This document shows positions 1 through 7,860 of a DNA stretch of 64,000 nucleotides, in pieces. The position numbers were made by a program, and so were the translations under genes. The stretch is from Virgibacillus siamensis. Its GTDB lineage: Bacteria > Bacillota > Bacilli > Bacillales > Amphibacillaceae. Location of the stretch: positions 3,221,414 through 3,285,413 of the forward strand of contig NZ_FUIH01000007.1 of the NCBI RefSeq assembly GCF_900162695.1, in the 5' to 3' direction. Positions within the stretch are counted from its first letter, which is position 1. Every line of letters starts with the position of its first letter. The notes beneath the pieces were generated by a model. That model was given only the letters and a program-made list of their open reading frames with translations, ran no database searches and was not told the origin of the DNA.

Positions 1-285
1 CTCATATATGGAGCGGTCTTGAATGAATCCGCCGCCGTATTCAAAGATTTTTTTCTGCTCTTTAAACCGTTCTGCCAGGAAATAAATCTGCAAATGGAAG
101 CTCCAGCGCTCAAAGTCATCGTAGAACTTTTCCAGATATGGGTTTGCTTCAACCTTTTCCAGCGATGTTTTGAAATTCAATGCATCTGCCAATGCTTTGG
201 TCATGGTTGATTTCCCTACTCCCACAGTACCGGCAATTGTAATGATACTGTCATGCGGAATCTGATATTTATCACGTAAATTCAT
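1..285 (-). CDS. dck: Deoxyadenosine/deoxycytidine kinase, N-terminal 95 residues (cut by window edge)
   Basis: Phosphorylates deoxyadenosine and deoxycytidine in cytosolic nucleoside salvage. The visible part begins MNLRDKYQIP and carries the P-loop GTVGVGKST at residues 19-27, then the EANPYLEKFYDD and RWSFHLQIYFL segments typical of the deoxynucleoside kinase family, and ends in the DRSIYE motif at the edge. The ATG at 285 follows AAAGGGGAAC at good spacing. It shares fold and sequence with dgk, which lies upstream on the same strand; the order dgk-dck matches B. subtilis. A repeat element of about 330 bp separates the two genes. The frame is open to position 1, so the gene is truncated by the window and not broken. 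Confidence 0.93.
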   Translation of the reverse strand, partial: MNLRDKYQIPHDSIITIAGTVGVGKSTMTKALADALNFKTSLEKVEANPYLEKFYDDFERWSFHLQIYFLAERFKEQKKIFEYGGGFIQDRSIYE

Positions 286-358
286 GTTTTGTTCCCCTTT
301 TTTCATTAGTAAAGAAAAGCAAAATTTGGATATTATTTTATTCTTGGGCTTAAATAGT

Positions 359-686
359 CATGTCCAGCTCCAGCGCCCAGCAACTAGCAAACTTCACACT
401 CCTCCACTACGATAAAGAAGACTTGCCGATTGGTGAAACCAGAGGCCTAGTCGCACTTATACCCTTGCGGTGAAAGTCAACATCGGTTCGGATTGTAAGG
501 AAGGCCGACTAAAACCAGCCTTTGCGGCCAACGTCGGCATACCCCTTTTGCAGGGGCATGTTTTCTTTATCTCATTGCGGTTGGAGGAAGATCGGCTAAA
601 ACCGCCGCTTTGCGCGGCAACGCCGACCCACACTAAATGGCAGGGCGCAGTTTGTACGTTGCTAAACGGGCACTTACGCTTTTCTT
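359..686. repeat. Dispersed intergenic repeat, long hairpin-rich copy between dgk and dck
   Basis: This 399-base gap between dck and dgk is almost filled by a repeat that recurs at 47074-47232. Shared blocks are the opening CATGTCCAGCTCC, the CAACTAGCAAACTTCACACT block, GTCAACATCGGTTCG, TTTATCTCATTGCGG and the closing GTTGCTAAACGGGCAC. This copy additionally holds two related hairpins, at about 503-537 (GCCGAC/GTCGGC ends) and 590-623 (CGGC/GCCG ends), each with a CTAAAACC left side. The right border touches the dgk stop codon. The short ORFs inside look spurious. It resembles repeats I remember from Virgibacillus-like genomes; that link is memory, not a search result. Confidence 0.75.
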
Positions 687-1329
687 ATTTCGATATCACC
701 TGATGATTGTTCAGTTGTTGTTCGACTTGCTGAATGATTGCGTTCAGGTCATCCTGGTGTTTTACAAAATCTGTTTGATCCCCATTGATACGAATGACTG
801 GAATCTCCGGGTGCAGTAATTCAAACTCATTCATGTAATCCTCATAATCTTTTGCAAGCTGCGCCAGATAAGATGGTTTGATATTTTGCTCGATATCCCT
901 TCCCCGCATGCGGATTCGCTTCAATATGGTATCCAGACTGGCGTGCAAATAAATCATCATATTAGGAACAGGCATATCCTTCGTCAAAATATGATAAATT
1001 TGCTCGTATTTTTTGAATTTATCGGCCTGTAATGTACGCTTGGCAAATATCATGTTCTTCGATATATGATAATCGGCAATAACTGCCCGGTTTTTTTTCA
1101 AATATTTTCGCTCAATATCTTCCAGTTGCTTGTAGCGATTGCATAAAAAGAACATTTCTGTTTGAAAACTCCACTCATCAATATCATCATAAAATTTCCC
1201 GAGAAACGGATTTTCCTCGACAATTTCTTTTAATAAATGAAAATCAAAATGGACAGAAAGTTTTTTTGCAAGTGATGTTTTTCCAATCCCAATTGGCCCT
1301 TCAATCGCAATAAATGGGACCTTCGACAT
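685..1329 (-). CDS. dgk: Deoxyguanosine kinase
   Basis: Phosphorylates deoxyguanosine (and purine analogues) for dNTP salvage. The 214-residue protein starts MSKVPFIAIEGPIGIGKTS, with the P-loop at residues 10-19, followed by ENPFLGKFYDD, EWSFQTEMFFL and the DYHISKNMIF segment. This is the same architecture as dck, and the length is normal for the family. The ATG at 1329 is preceded by GGAGGGAAAGTT. It is transcribed toward dck, the usual pair, but the dispersed repeat begins right at its stop codon, so the two could be less tightly coupled than in B. subtilis. An alternative name would be deoxyadenosine kinase; gene order favours dgk. Confidence 0.92.
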   Translation of the reverse strand: MSKVPFIAIEGPIGIGKTSLAKKLSVHFDFHLLKEIVEENPFLGKFYDDIDEWSFQTEMFFLCNRYKQLEDIERKYLKKNRAVIADYHISKNMIFAKRTLQADKFKKYEQIYHILTKDMPVPNMMIYLHASLDTILKRIRMRGRDIEQNIKPSYLAQLAKDYEDYMNEFELLHPEIPVIRINGDQTDFVKHQDDLNAIIQQVEQQLNNHQVISK

Positions 1330-1466
1330 AACTTTCCCTCCAATCTATGTAACAAAATTCGACATATGTACTTTATTTTAGCATATATAAAGTGAAACTT
1401 CATTCCTGCTTATTGTATGTTAGGCAGACCAATTTGGATTGAAGTGGATAAAAAAAGATGAAGTGC

Positions 1467-1495
1467 TTTTCAAGTGGCGTTTGGTTTTGTATAAT
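1467..1495 (+). promoter_or_regulatory. Sigma-A promoter of tRNA-Arg
   Basis: TTTTCA and TATAAT are separated by 17 bp, and the tRNA 5' end lies 31 nt downstream of the -10. The -10 is consensus and the -35 is 4/6. Confidence 0.6.
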
Positions 1496-1525
1496 AGTGA
1501 TTGTTGCGTTTCCACTATTACATTT

Positions 1526-1598
1526 GCCCCCGTAGCTCAGGGGATAGAGCAATGGTTTCCTAAACCATGTGTCGCAGGTTCGAATCCTGCCGGGGGCG
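1526..1598 (+). tRNA. tRNA-Arg, anticodon CCT
   Basis: A full cloverleaf can be drawn. The acceptor stem GCCCCCG pairs with CGGGGGC, the D arm is GCTC/GAGC, the anticodon stem ATGGT/ACCAT encloses loop TTCCTAA with anticodon CCT at 1559-1561, and the T arm GCAGG/CCTGC has loop TTCGAAT. It reads the AGG arginine codon. The CCA end is not encoded. It stands alone with its own promoter and terminator, divergent from dgk. Confidence 0.96.
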
Positions 1599-1624
1599 CT
1601 GTTGCTTTTTTGTCGTATAAATAA

Positions 1625-1672
1625 AAACACCGTTAAATTCCTTTTACCAGGAATGAACGGTGTTTTTTATTT
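1625..1672 (+). terminator. Terminator of tRNA-Arg
   Basis: Stem ACACCGTT/AACGGTGT with an inner ATTCC/GGAAT stem, followed by a T run. Confidence 0.8.
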
Positions 1673-1757
1673 ATAATGAAATGAGATTCTGTTTAGGGGA
1701 GTATCGTACGTCTATTTCTTCCTGCGCTGCACCAAGCGCCAATCATTCATTTTCATG

Positions 1758-2297
1758 TTAAATCAACGGTCCTTTTTTACGCTGACGCTGTCGGATCAGA
1801 TAATTATGCTGGTTTTGGTCAGTATTATCCTGTGAAGATTCGTCTGCAAAAGGGATATACTCCGCCTGATTATAATTGGGAAGGTTTTGCTTTCCCAATG
1901 ACTTATACCTGATTTGAAATTCTTCGTGGAATTCGGGCATTTCCTGCTCCGAAGATGATTGTTTCATGCCTGCGATCCATGTCTCAAATTTATAGGTTCC
2001 TCTATTTATGATTCCACACAAATCTTCGAGGGATTGGGTCAATTCCATTAGACAATCCAATCCGTTTCTCAAAATTAATCCGCTTTTTCTAGCTTTCTCA
2101 ATAGAGTGTTCCAGTTTGTAGGAATTCCCAAGATATTGAAATTCAATCAAGCAACTGGTGCGATCCCAATTGAAATGGTAATTTTCAATTTTTAATTCCT
2201 TCATTACCTTTGACAGTTTTTTTTCGTACACAGCTTGTTCATTATACGGCATCCATTTTAACGGTATCCATTTTAATAGATATTTTCTGATTAACAT
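1758..2297 (-). CDS. Unrecognised 179-residue protein, possibly related to a domain found ahead of J domains
   Basis: The ATG at 2297 is chosen because AAGGAAGGTGA sits 5 nt upstream; a GTG three codons earlier has worse spacing. The protein is soluble and without a signal peptide: a basic N-terminus (LIRKYLLKWIPLKW), a central part with YKLEHSIEKARKSG and SLEDLCGIINRGTYKFETW (about residues 70-120), and a polar, Gln/Asn-rich C-terminus ending RQRQRKKGPLI. The central pattern recalls an N-terminal region of some B. cereus-group J-domain proteins, but no HPD motif is present. That link is from memory and weak. No function can be given. It has no equivalent at this place in B. subtilis and belongs to the accessory block. 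Confidence 0.6.
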   Translation of the reverse strand: MLIRKYLLKWIPLKWMPYNEQAVYEKKLSKVMKELKIENYHFNWDRTSCLIEFQYLGNSYKLEHSIEKARKSGLILRNGLDCLMELTQSLEDLCGIINRGTYKFETWIAGMKQSSSEQEMPEFHEEFQIRYKSLGKQNLPNYNQAEYIPFADESSQDNTDQNQHNYLIRQRQRKKGPLI

Positions 2298-2492
2298 ACA
2301 AATCACCTTCCTTAATTTTTGTTTTTACCTTAGACCAGTTTCCTTATACTAATCATTTCTATAAAACAAACAAAATTCCTGTAAGAATCGTTTTACATTT
2401 ATCGACCTTTTTTTCAATATGCCGGTTATGAAACGGGAAAATAGACGTTAGTGGTCAACCATTCGGTTAGAGAATACATTGCGGGTTCCAAT

Positions 2493-2537
2493 AAAAAATC
2501 AGCCCATTTTTCTCCTTTTTAAAGAAAAATGGGCTGA
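2493..2537 (-). terminator. Terminator of the ProP-like transporter gene
   Basis: Perfect 15-bp stem (2499-2513 with 2523-2537, TCAGCCCATTTTTCT) followed on the minus strand by six T residues, 17 nt past the stop codon. Confidence 0.9.
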
Positions 2538-2553
2538 CATTCCCAAACATGTG

Positions 2554-4062
2554 TTATTGTGTTTGGTTATCATCGTTATTATTTTTTTCCTTGTCGATTC
2601 GGTCTTTTTCATCCGTCCACCAGAGTTCTTCATTCGTATCATCAATTGCCTCCAGCAGGTTTTCTTCTGCAGCAATGGCTGGTGGAGATCCTCGAAGCGG
2701 CTTTCCTGATGTTTTTGTCAGGAATAAGGAAACCACAACAATGCCGATCAACGCGACAAAAATCACGTAAAATGCCGGAGCAAGATTACTTCCTGAAATA
2801 TCTACCAGCCAGGAAACCACCAGTGGTGCTGTCCCGCCGAATAAGGAAACGGAAATATTGTAAGTAATGGCTAATCCGCCGTACCTTACCTCTGTGAAAA
2901 ACAGGGACGGCAGCTGTGATGGCATGGTTCCCATTAATGCCGCCAATAGAATGGCCATGATCATAATACCAATAAAGACCCATGCTGTTACATTGGAGTT
3001 AATCAGCATAAATGATGGAACTGCAAGTAAGATAAAGCCGATTAAGCTTGACTGAATGATTCGTTTATTACCAATTCGGTCGCCAAAATGTCCCATCAGA
3101 AATACAATTGGAATCATAATGAACATGACGATTAGAATCAATAACAATCCTTTTGTCTGGCCGTATCCAAGTACTGCTGTTAAATGGGATGGCATATAGG
3201 TCAGAATCGTATAGTCAATTACATTGTAAAAGAGAACCAGAATCAATCCCATCAAAAGTGCTTTCCGATGATATAGTACAAGGTCCTTCAGTGGAACGTG
3301 GCGGGACTCATCCTCTGATGCTTCTTTCTGCTGTTCCATTTTCTCGAATGCGGGCGATTCTTCCAAGTGTGTCCGCAAATAAAAACCAATGACACCGATT
3401 GGTGCGGCAATCAGAAATGGAATTCGCCATCCCCAGTCCAACATGGTTTCGGAACCAAGCAGGAAGGTCAGAAGGGTCACAATACCAGAACCGCCAATGT
3501 AACCAATTAATGTACCTACCTCGAGACCGCTGGACATAACCCCGCGTCTGCTGTCAGGTGTCGATTCTGCTATAAATGTCATTGCCCCGGAATATTCCCC
3601 GCCGGTTGAGAAGCCTTGGATCAGCCGAGCTGCCAATAGTAATATTGGTGCTGTAAGTCCGATAGAAGAATACGTTGGTATCAAACCGATACTTAACGTT
3701 GCAAATGCCATTAAAATGAGCGTCATTGCGAGAACCTTTTTCCGGCCAATCTTATCGCCAAGTGAACCGAAAAACATGCCACCCAGCGGCCGGACCAGAA
3801 ATGCTACGGAAAATGTCGCGAAACTGAATACTAACTGTGTTGAACCTTCCATTTCCGGAAAAAATATTTTACCAATCGTGGCAGCCAGGTACGAATAAAT
3901 CCCGAAATCGAACCATTCCATTGCATTGCCGATACCGGTTGCAACAACTGCTTTTTTTGCAACATCCTTATCGACAACGGTAATATCATCTTCCGTTAAT
4001 TCACTTTTCTTTTTCCGCTTTAAATTTTTTTCATTTTTCTTTCCTTTATCCCGTTTCATCAC
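2554..4062 (-). CDS. MFS metabolite:H+ symporter, ProP-like (proline/betaine-type osmolyte uptake)
   Basis: Predicted inner-membrane symporter of 502 residues with about 12 transmembrane segments. After a very basic 50-residue cytoplasmic N-terminus come GNAMEWFDFGIYSYLA, the signature loop GSLGDKIGRKKVL between TM2 and TM3, RLIQGFSTGGEYSGA, ESTPDSRRGV and a second GHFGDRIGNKR loop, all typical of the metabolite:H+ symporter family. The tail begins GKPLRGSPPA, like the segment before the C-terminal coil in E. coli ProP, and continues acidic. Substrate is inferred; shikimate, citrate or other family substrates cannot be excluded. The start may be GTG at 4062 or ATG at 4059 (GGGGATGA upstream). 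It is divergent from acsA. Confidence 0.85.
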   Translation of the reverse strand: MMKRDKGKKNEKNLKRKKKSELTEDDITVVDKDVAKKAVVATGIGNAMEWFDFGIYSYLAATIGKIFFPEMEGSTQLVFSFATFSVAFLVRPLGGMFFGSLGDKIGRKKVLAMTLILMAFATLSIGLIPTYSSIGLTAPILLLAARLIQGFSTGGEYSGAMTFIAESTPDSRRGVMSSGLEVGTLIGYIGGSGIVTLLTFLLGSETMLDWGWRIPFLIAAPIGVIGFYLRTHLEESPAFEKMEQQKEASEDESRHVPLKDLVLYHRKALLMGLILVLFYNVIDYTILTYMPSHLTAVLGYGQTKGLLLILIVMFIMIPIVFLMGHFGDRIGNKRIIQSSLIGFILLAVPSFMLINSNVTAWVFIGIMIMAILLAALMGTMPSQLPSLFFTEVRYGGLAITYNISVSLFGGTAPLVVSWLVDISGSNLAPAFYVIFVALIGIVVVSLFLTKTSGKPLRGSPPAIAAEENLLEAIDDTNEELWWTDEKDRIDKEKNNNDDNQTQ

Positions 4063-4200
4063 AAATCATCCCCAATCGTAAGAAGTAATTCAGATTTGTT
4101 TTGGTTTGTTTGGGACTGGATGTACAGGCCGTCCGGATAAGGTCATATGTGAATTATTTGTTTTGAAAAATTCCATAACATTGCGGTAAGTGAATTTCAT

Positions 4201-4215
4201 ATGTAAACGCATTCC
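4201..4215 (+). promoter_or_regulatory. Possible second cre (CcpA site), one mismatch
   Basis: ATGTAAACGCATTCC matches WTGNAANCGNWNNCW except the last base. It is about 140 bp from the transporter start and 261 bp from the acsA start, so the target is unclear. Confidence 0.35.
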
Positions 4216-4436
4216 CGGTATTTTTTTGTTTTAAACCAGGAGGCTTATCAGATGAATACGCATTAATCAATAAGCCGGAATATCCGGATGTTAACGCCCA
4301 GTTTATTTTGCAGTGTGTATATTACTTTTAAATTGTCACCAAATGTTCTAAAATAGAATTTAGTTACCATAATGTTTTCACAATTACATATAATTGCATA
4401 TTTGCAGCAATTATATCGTATTCCTTACTAAAGGGA

Positions 4437-4451
4437 TTGCAAACGGTTTCA
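4437..4451 (+). promoter_or_regulatory. cre (CcpA catabolite-repression site) of acsA
   Basis: TTGCAAACGGTTTCA fits WTGNAANCGNWNNCW at every position and ends 24 nt before the acsA start codon. Placement in the untranslated leader suggests a road-block type of repression. acsA is a known CcpA target in B. subtilis. Confidence 0.75.
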
Positions 4452-4475
4452 AAATTTTCAGGATGAGGTGATAGG

Positions 4476-6191
4476 ATGCATACGGAAAAAATCCCTGCAC
4501 GCGAAGGTAATCATAATCTGCAGGACTATGAAAAGATGCGGAAGACTTTTTCATGGGATGAAATGAAAAAGAACTTCAGCTGGAATGAAACTGGCAAAGT
4601 AAATATGGCTTATGAGGCAATTGACCGTCATGCCGAAAATCCGGAAACGAAGGATAAAACAGCACTTTTATATTCCTCGCCGGATCGGGAGGAGTCATTG
4701 ACATTTGACGATCTGAAAAAAAGCAGTAACCAGTTTGCAAATGTATTAAAAAAATATGATGTGGAAAAAGGCGACAGAATCTTTTTGTTTCTCCCAAGAA
4801 GCCCTGAATTCTATGCAACATTTTTAGGGATTCTGAAAGTGGGTGCGATTGCCGGTCCATTATTTGAAGCATTTATGGAACAGGCAGTTCGCGACCGCCT
4901 GCAGGACAGTGAAGCAAGCATGCTGATTACGACACCGGATCTGCTTGAGCGGGTGCCGCAGGATGATTTGCCTGACTTGAAGAAAATAGTGCTTGTTGGT
5001 GATAACAACGAAACATCTGATAAATACATTGATTATCAGAAAGAGATGAACGAAGCATCTACCGATTTCAATATCGAATGGGTTGATCTGGAAGATGGTA
5101 TGGTGATTCACTACACATCCGGGTCAACTGGTAAACCAAAAGGTGTTTACCATGTCCATAATGCAATGATTCAGCATTATGCCACAGTGGAATGGGTGCT
5201 TGACCTGAAAAAAGATGACGTATATTGGTGCACGGCTGACCCGGGTTGGGTAACCGGAACAAGCTATGGTGTATTTGCCCCTTGGCTGTATGGTGTAACG
5301 AATGTTATCCGTGGCGGCCGATTCAGTCCGGATGCATGGTACGGCACACTTGATAAGTATAATGTAACCGTATGGTATACAGCACCGACTGCACTAAGGA
5401 AATTGGTAAGTGCCGGTTCAGATGCAGTTAAGAACCATGATCTCTCGTCATTACGCCATATTATGAGTGTCGGGGAGCCATTAAATCCTGAAGTGGTTAC
5501 ATGGGGGCTGAAGGCATTTGATTTACGGATTCATGATACATGGTGGATGACTGAGACAGGTGCCCAGCTTATCGTTAACCTCCCATCAATGGAAATCCGC
5601 TCCGGTTCCATGGGTAAGCCGCTTCCTGGTATTGAGGCATCGATTGTGGACAATGAAGGGAACGAACTTCCGCCAAATCAAATGGGCAACCTGGCAATTA
5701 AAAAAGGATGGCCGTCAATGATGCGTAAAATCTGGAAGCGTCCGGAGAAATTCGAAAGTTATTTCATTAATGGCTGGTATGTATCCGGTGATAGTGCATA
5801 TAAAGACGAAGACGGTTATTTCTGGTTCCAGGGACGTCTTGATGATGTTATTAATACGTCAGGTGAGCGTGTCGGACCATTTGAGGTTGAAAGTAAATTG
5901 ATTGAGCATGATGCTGTTGCGGAAGCTGGCGTCATTGGAAAGCCGGATCCGGAACGCGGTGAAATTATCAAAGCATTCATCACGCTGAATGAAGGTTATA
6001 AGGAATCAGATGAACTGCTTGAAGAAATCCGTCAGTTCATTAAAACCGGTCTTAGTGCACATGCGGCACCAAGAGAACTGGAAGTGAAAGATTCCATTCC
6101 AAAAACGCGCAGTGGTAAAATTATGCGCCGTCTCCTTAAATCATGGGAGCTTGGCCTGCCGACAGGAGATACGTCAACATTGGAAGAATAA
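4476..6191 (+). CDS. acsA: Acetyl-CoA synthetase (AMP-forming)
   Basis: Activates acetate with ATP and CoA to acetyl-CoA, allowing acetate reuse when preferred sugars are gone. The 571 residues match the B. subtilis AcsA length. It shows the AMP-binding P-loop YTSGSTGKPKG (about residue 213), the TWWMTETG core, WYVSGDSAYKDEDGYFWF, the hinge region SGERVGPFEVES, and PKTRSGKIMRR near the C-terminus with the catalytic, acetylatable Lys. The ATG at 4476 follows GAGGTGATAGG. Unlike B. subtilis there is no adjacent acuABC, so the acetylation control genes, if present, are elsewhere. The upstream cre predicts glucose repression. It ends at a composite repeat that also serves as a terminator. Confidence 0.95.
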   Translation: MHTEKIPAREGNHNLQDYEKMRKTFSWDEMKKNFSWNETGKVNMAYEAIDRHAENPETKDKTALLYSSPDREESLTFDDLKKSSNQFANVLKKYDVEKGDRIFLFLPRSPEFYATFLGILKVGAIAGPLFEAFMEQAVRDRLQDSEASMLITTPDLLERVPQDDLPDLKKIVLVGDNNETSDKYIDYQKEMNEASTDFNIEWVDLEDGMVIHYTSGSTGKPKGVYHVHNAMIQHYATVEWVLDLKKDDVYWCTADPGWVTGTSYGVFAPWLYGVTNVIRGGRFSPDAWYGTLDKYNVTVWYTAPTALRKLVSAGSDAVKNHDLSSLRHIMSVGEPLNPEVVTWGLKAFDLRIHDTWWMTETGAQLIVNLPSMEIRSGSMGKPLPGIEASIVDNEGNELPPNQMGNLAIKKGWPSMMRKIWKRPEKFESYFINGWYVSGDSAYKDEDGYFWFQGRLDDVINTSGERVGPFEVESKLIEHDAVAEAGVIGKPDPERGEIIKAFITLNEGYKESDELLEEIRQFIKTGLSAHAAPRELEVKDSIPKTRSGKIMRRLLKSWELGLPTGDTSTLEE

Positions 6192-6200
6192 TAGATTAGA

Positions 6201-6448
6201 AAGAGGTTGGGACATATCAAAAAGTGTGATTCAAAAGACGAACAATCTGGTGACTAGCGGAGGGAATATACGGAGACTCCAGCGGGAGGAAAGGCATAGG
6301 TGTGACCCCGCAGTGCGTCAGCACGAGGAGGCCCACCAGCCACCCGCGGAAAGCGAAGTATATTTCCGGAGCGGTTTTACGCTCCATTTTCCGTTTAGTT
6401 GTTCGGGTTTTTCCTTGTATAAAACACTTTTGTCCCAGCCTCTTTTTA
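6201..6448. repeat. Composite nested repeat acting as bidirectional terminator between acsA and hmp
   Basis: The outer ends form an imperfect inverted repeat, starting AAGAGGTTGGGACA and ending TGTCCCAGCCTCTT, with further pairing over about 40 nt and a T run on both strands. In its loop sits a second element (about 6255-6375) with its own inverted ends, GCGGAGGGAATATAC and GTATATTTCCGGAGC, and a GC-rich centre with GACCCCGCAGTGCG and GCACGAGGAGG. A shortened relative of the inner element is at 35121-35176. Both genes converge here, so it probably ends both transcripts. It looks like a widespread Bacillaceae intergenic repeat known to me by sight only. Confidence 0.8.
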
Positions 6449-6454
6449 TCTTAT

Positions 6455-7690
6455 TTATGCAGTAATTGCTGTGGCTGGACCGAAAAATTCAAAATGGATA
6501 TCTGTTTCAGCCACATTGAATTGTTTAAGATTTTGATACATTGCTTTCATAAATCCTTCTGGTCCGCAAAAGTAGAATGCACTGTCCTTTGTTGGAAGAA
6601 TAGATGTCAGCCAGTCAAAATCAACGTATCCGGTTTTGTCACAGACTGCTTTATCTTCATCAGTTGGATTCGCATAAACGGTATATGCATGCAACTGTTG
6701 ATGCTGTTCATTTAATTCACGTACACGGTCTTTCATGGCATGAACATTGCCATTATTTGCTGCATGAATAAAATAAACGTCACGATCAGGCTGCTGTTTC
6801 AAACTCGTTTCCAGCATACTCATCATTGGGGTCAGTCCGACTCCCCCGCTCATTAAAATCAATGGACGGGTATCCTCCTGGTCAAGCACAAAATCACCGG
6901 ATGGGGCACTGATCGGCAATATGCTGCCTTTTTCCATTTTTGTATGCAAGTAATTGGATACGATACCGGCTGGAAAACGATTCAAGGCGTCTTCCCGTTT
7001 GACACTGATCCGGTAATATCCTTCCCCTGGTGCCGCCGATAAACTGTATTGACGTAAGTGTGTATATGGCTGTCCCGGGATTTCCGCTTTCACCGTTACA
7101 TATTGTCCCGGCTGATAAAGCGGGAACGGATTCCCATCGGCAGGTTCCAGATAAAATGATGTGATGACATCACTTTCGATTACTTTATCGACCACCTTAA
7201 AATTACGGAAGTCAAGCCACCCCCCCGTTGTGTCTTGAAGTTCCTGATACATTTTCTTCTCCGTTTCAATAAAGACACCGGAAATAATGCCGTATGCTTT
7301 TTCCCATGCTTCGATAACATCATCGCTTGCTGTGTCCCCCAACACATCTTTCATGGCAAGCAATAAATATTTACCGACTATCGGGTAATGCTCCGGCTTG
7401 ATGTTGAGACTCTTATGCTTTTGGGCGATTTGTTGTACTTGCGGTAATATATCGCCAAGCTGATCTATATGAGCTGCCGCTGCATAGACTGTGTTTGCCA
7501 ACGCCTTTGATTGATTCCCTTTACGCTGGTTCGTCTGGTTAAAAATATTTTTCAGTTCGGGATGATTTTCAAACATGAGTTGATAAAACCTGCTTGTAAT
7601 CTCATCACCTCGCTCCTGTAATATAGGCACAGTTGCTTTTACAATGTCCCTTGTCTGTTTGTCTAACTCCACTGTAGCTTGTGTTGTCAA
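6455..7690 (-). CDS. hmp: Flavohemoglobin (nitric oxide dioxygenase)
   Basis: Converts NO plus O2 to nitrate using NADPH/NADH, FAD and heme; cytosolic NO defence. The 411 residues comprise an N-terminal globin (about 1-140, with TSRFYQLMF for the B10 Tyr and KPEHYPIVGKYLL for the proximal His), an FAD domain (about 155-260, RQYSLS and the YRISVKRE strand) and an NAD domain (SGGVGLTPMMSMLE and FFGPATAI near the C-terminus). The start is TTG at 7690, the only well-placed option, with AAAGGAG 9 nt upstream. It is divergent from yfkM, and an inverted repeat at 7799-7815 could bind a ResD/Rex/Fnr-type regulator. Family-typical and intact. Confidence 0.95.
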   Translation of the reverse strand: MTTQATVELDKQTRDIVKATVPILQERGDEITSRFYQLMFENHPELKNIFNQTNQRKGNQSKALANTVYAAAAHIDQLGDILPQVQQIAQKHKSLNIKPEHYPIVGKYLLLAMKDVLGDTASDDVIEAWEKAYGIISGVFIETEKKMYQELQDTTGGWLDFRNFKVVDKVIESDVITSFYLEPADGNPFPLYQPGQYVTVKAEIPGQPYTHLRQYSLSAAPGEGYYRISVKREDALNRFPAGIVSNYLHTKMEKGSILPISAPSGDFVLDQEDTRPLILMSGGVGLTPMMSMLETSLKQQPDRDVYFIHAANNGNVHAMKDRVRELNEQHQQLHAYTVYANPTDEDKAVCDKTGYVDFDWLTSILPTKDSAFYFCGPEGFMKAMYQNLKQFNVAETDIHFEFFGPATAITA

Positions 7691-7798
7691 AACAAAACAC
7701 TCCTTTTATCCTAGAAATTTAATATCCCCACATCTCTATTGTAATCCTGTGAAAATCAAAGTCACTATGAGACAAAGGATTCGTAAAGTGTTAAAGCT

Positions 7799-7815
7799 TT
7801 GTGAAGTTGTCACAA
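7799..7815. promoter_or_regulatory. Palindrome between hmp and yfkM, likely redox-regulator site
   Basis: TTGTGAAGTTGTCACAA has perfect TTGTGA/TCACAA arms with a 5-bp centre. It is one base short of the Rex and Fnr consensus palindromes, so identity is open. It lies about 110 bp upstream of the hmp start, where ResD, Rex or Fnr-like control would act. Confidence 0.45.
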
Positions 7816-7860
7816 ATAATAGGTCTTTTTACCTAAATATGTTCACAAATCAGGATACAT

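Larger units (their letters stand above)
4063..4475. other. Divergent intergenic region between transporter and acsA
   Basis: No gene is seen in these 413 bases. They hold regulatory sequence: one near-perfect and one perfect cre-like site, plus the dyad TATAATTGC/GCAATTATA (4389-4397 with 4407-4415) that could be an operator. I could not fix either promoter with confidence. Confidence 0.6.

Noticed and set aside
470..819. Small plus-strand ORFs between dck and dgk
   Set aside because: They lie in the dispersed repeat or antisense to dgk and have no start signals.
1356..1366. Spo0A box upstream of dgk (TGTCGAA on the minus strand)
   Set aside because: A single 7-mer without a partner box or placed promoter is expected by chance in a window of this size.
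1400..1630. ORFs on both strands over the tRNA-Arg region
   Set aside because: Both cross the tRNA and its terminator; no ribosome sites and no family resemblance.
6112..6715. Plus-strand ORFs after acsA
   Set aside because: They run through the composite repeat and antisense to hmp.
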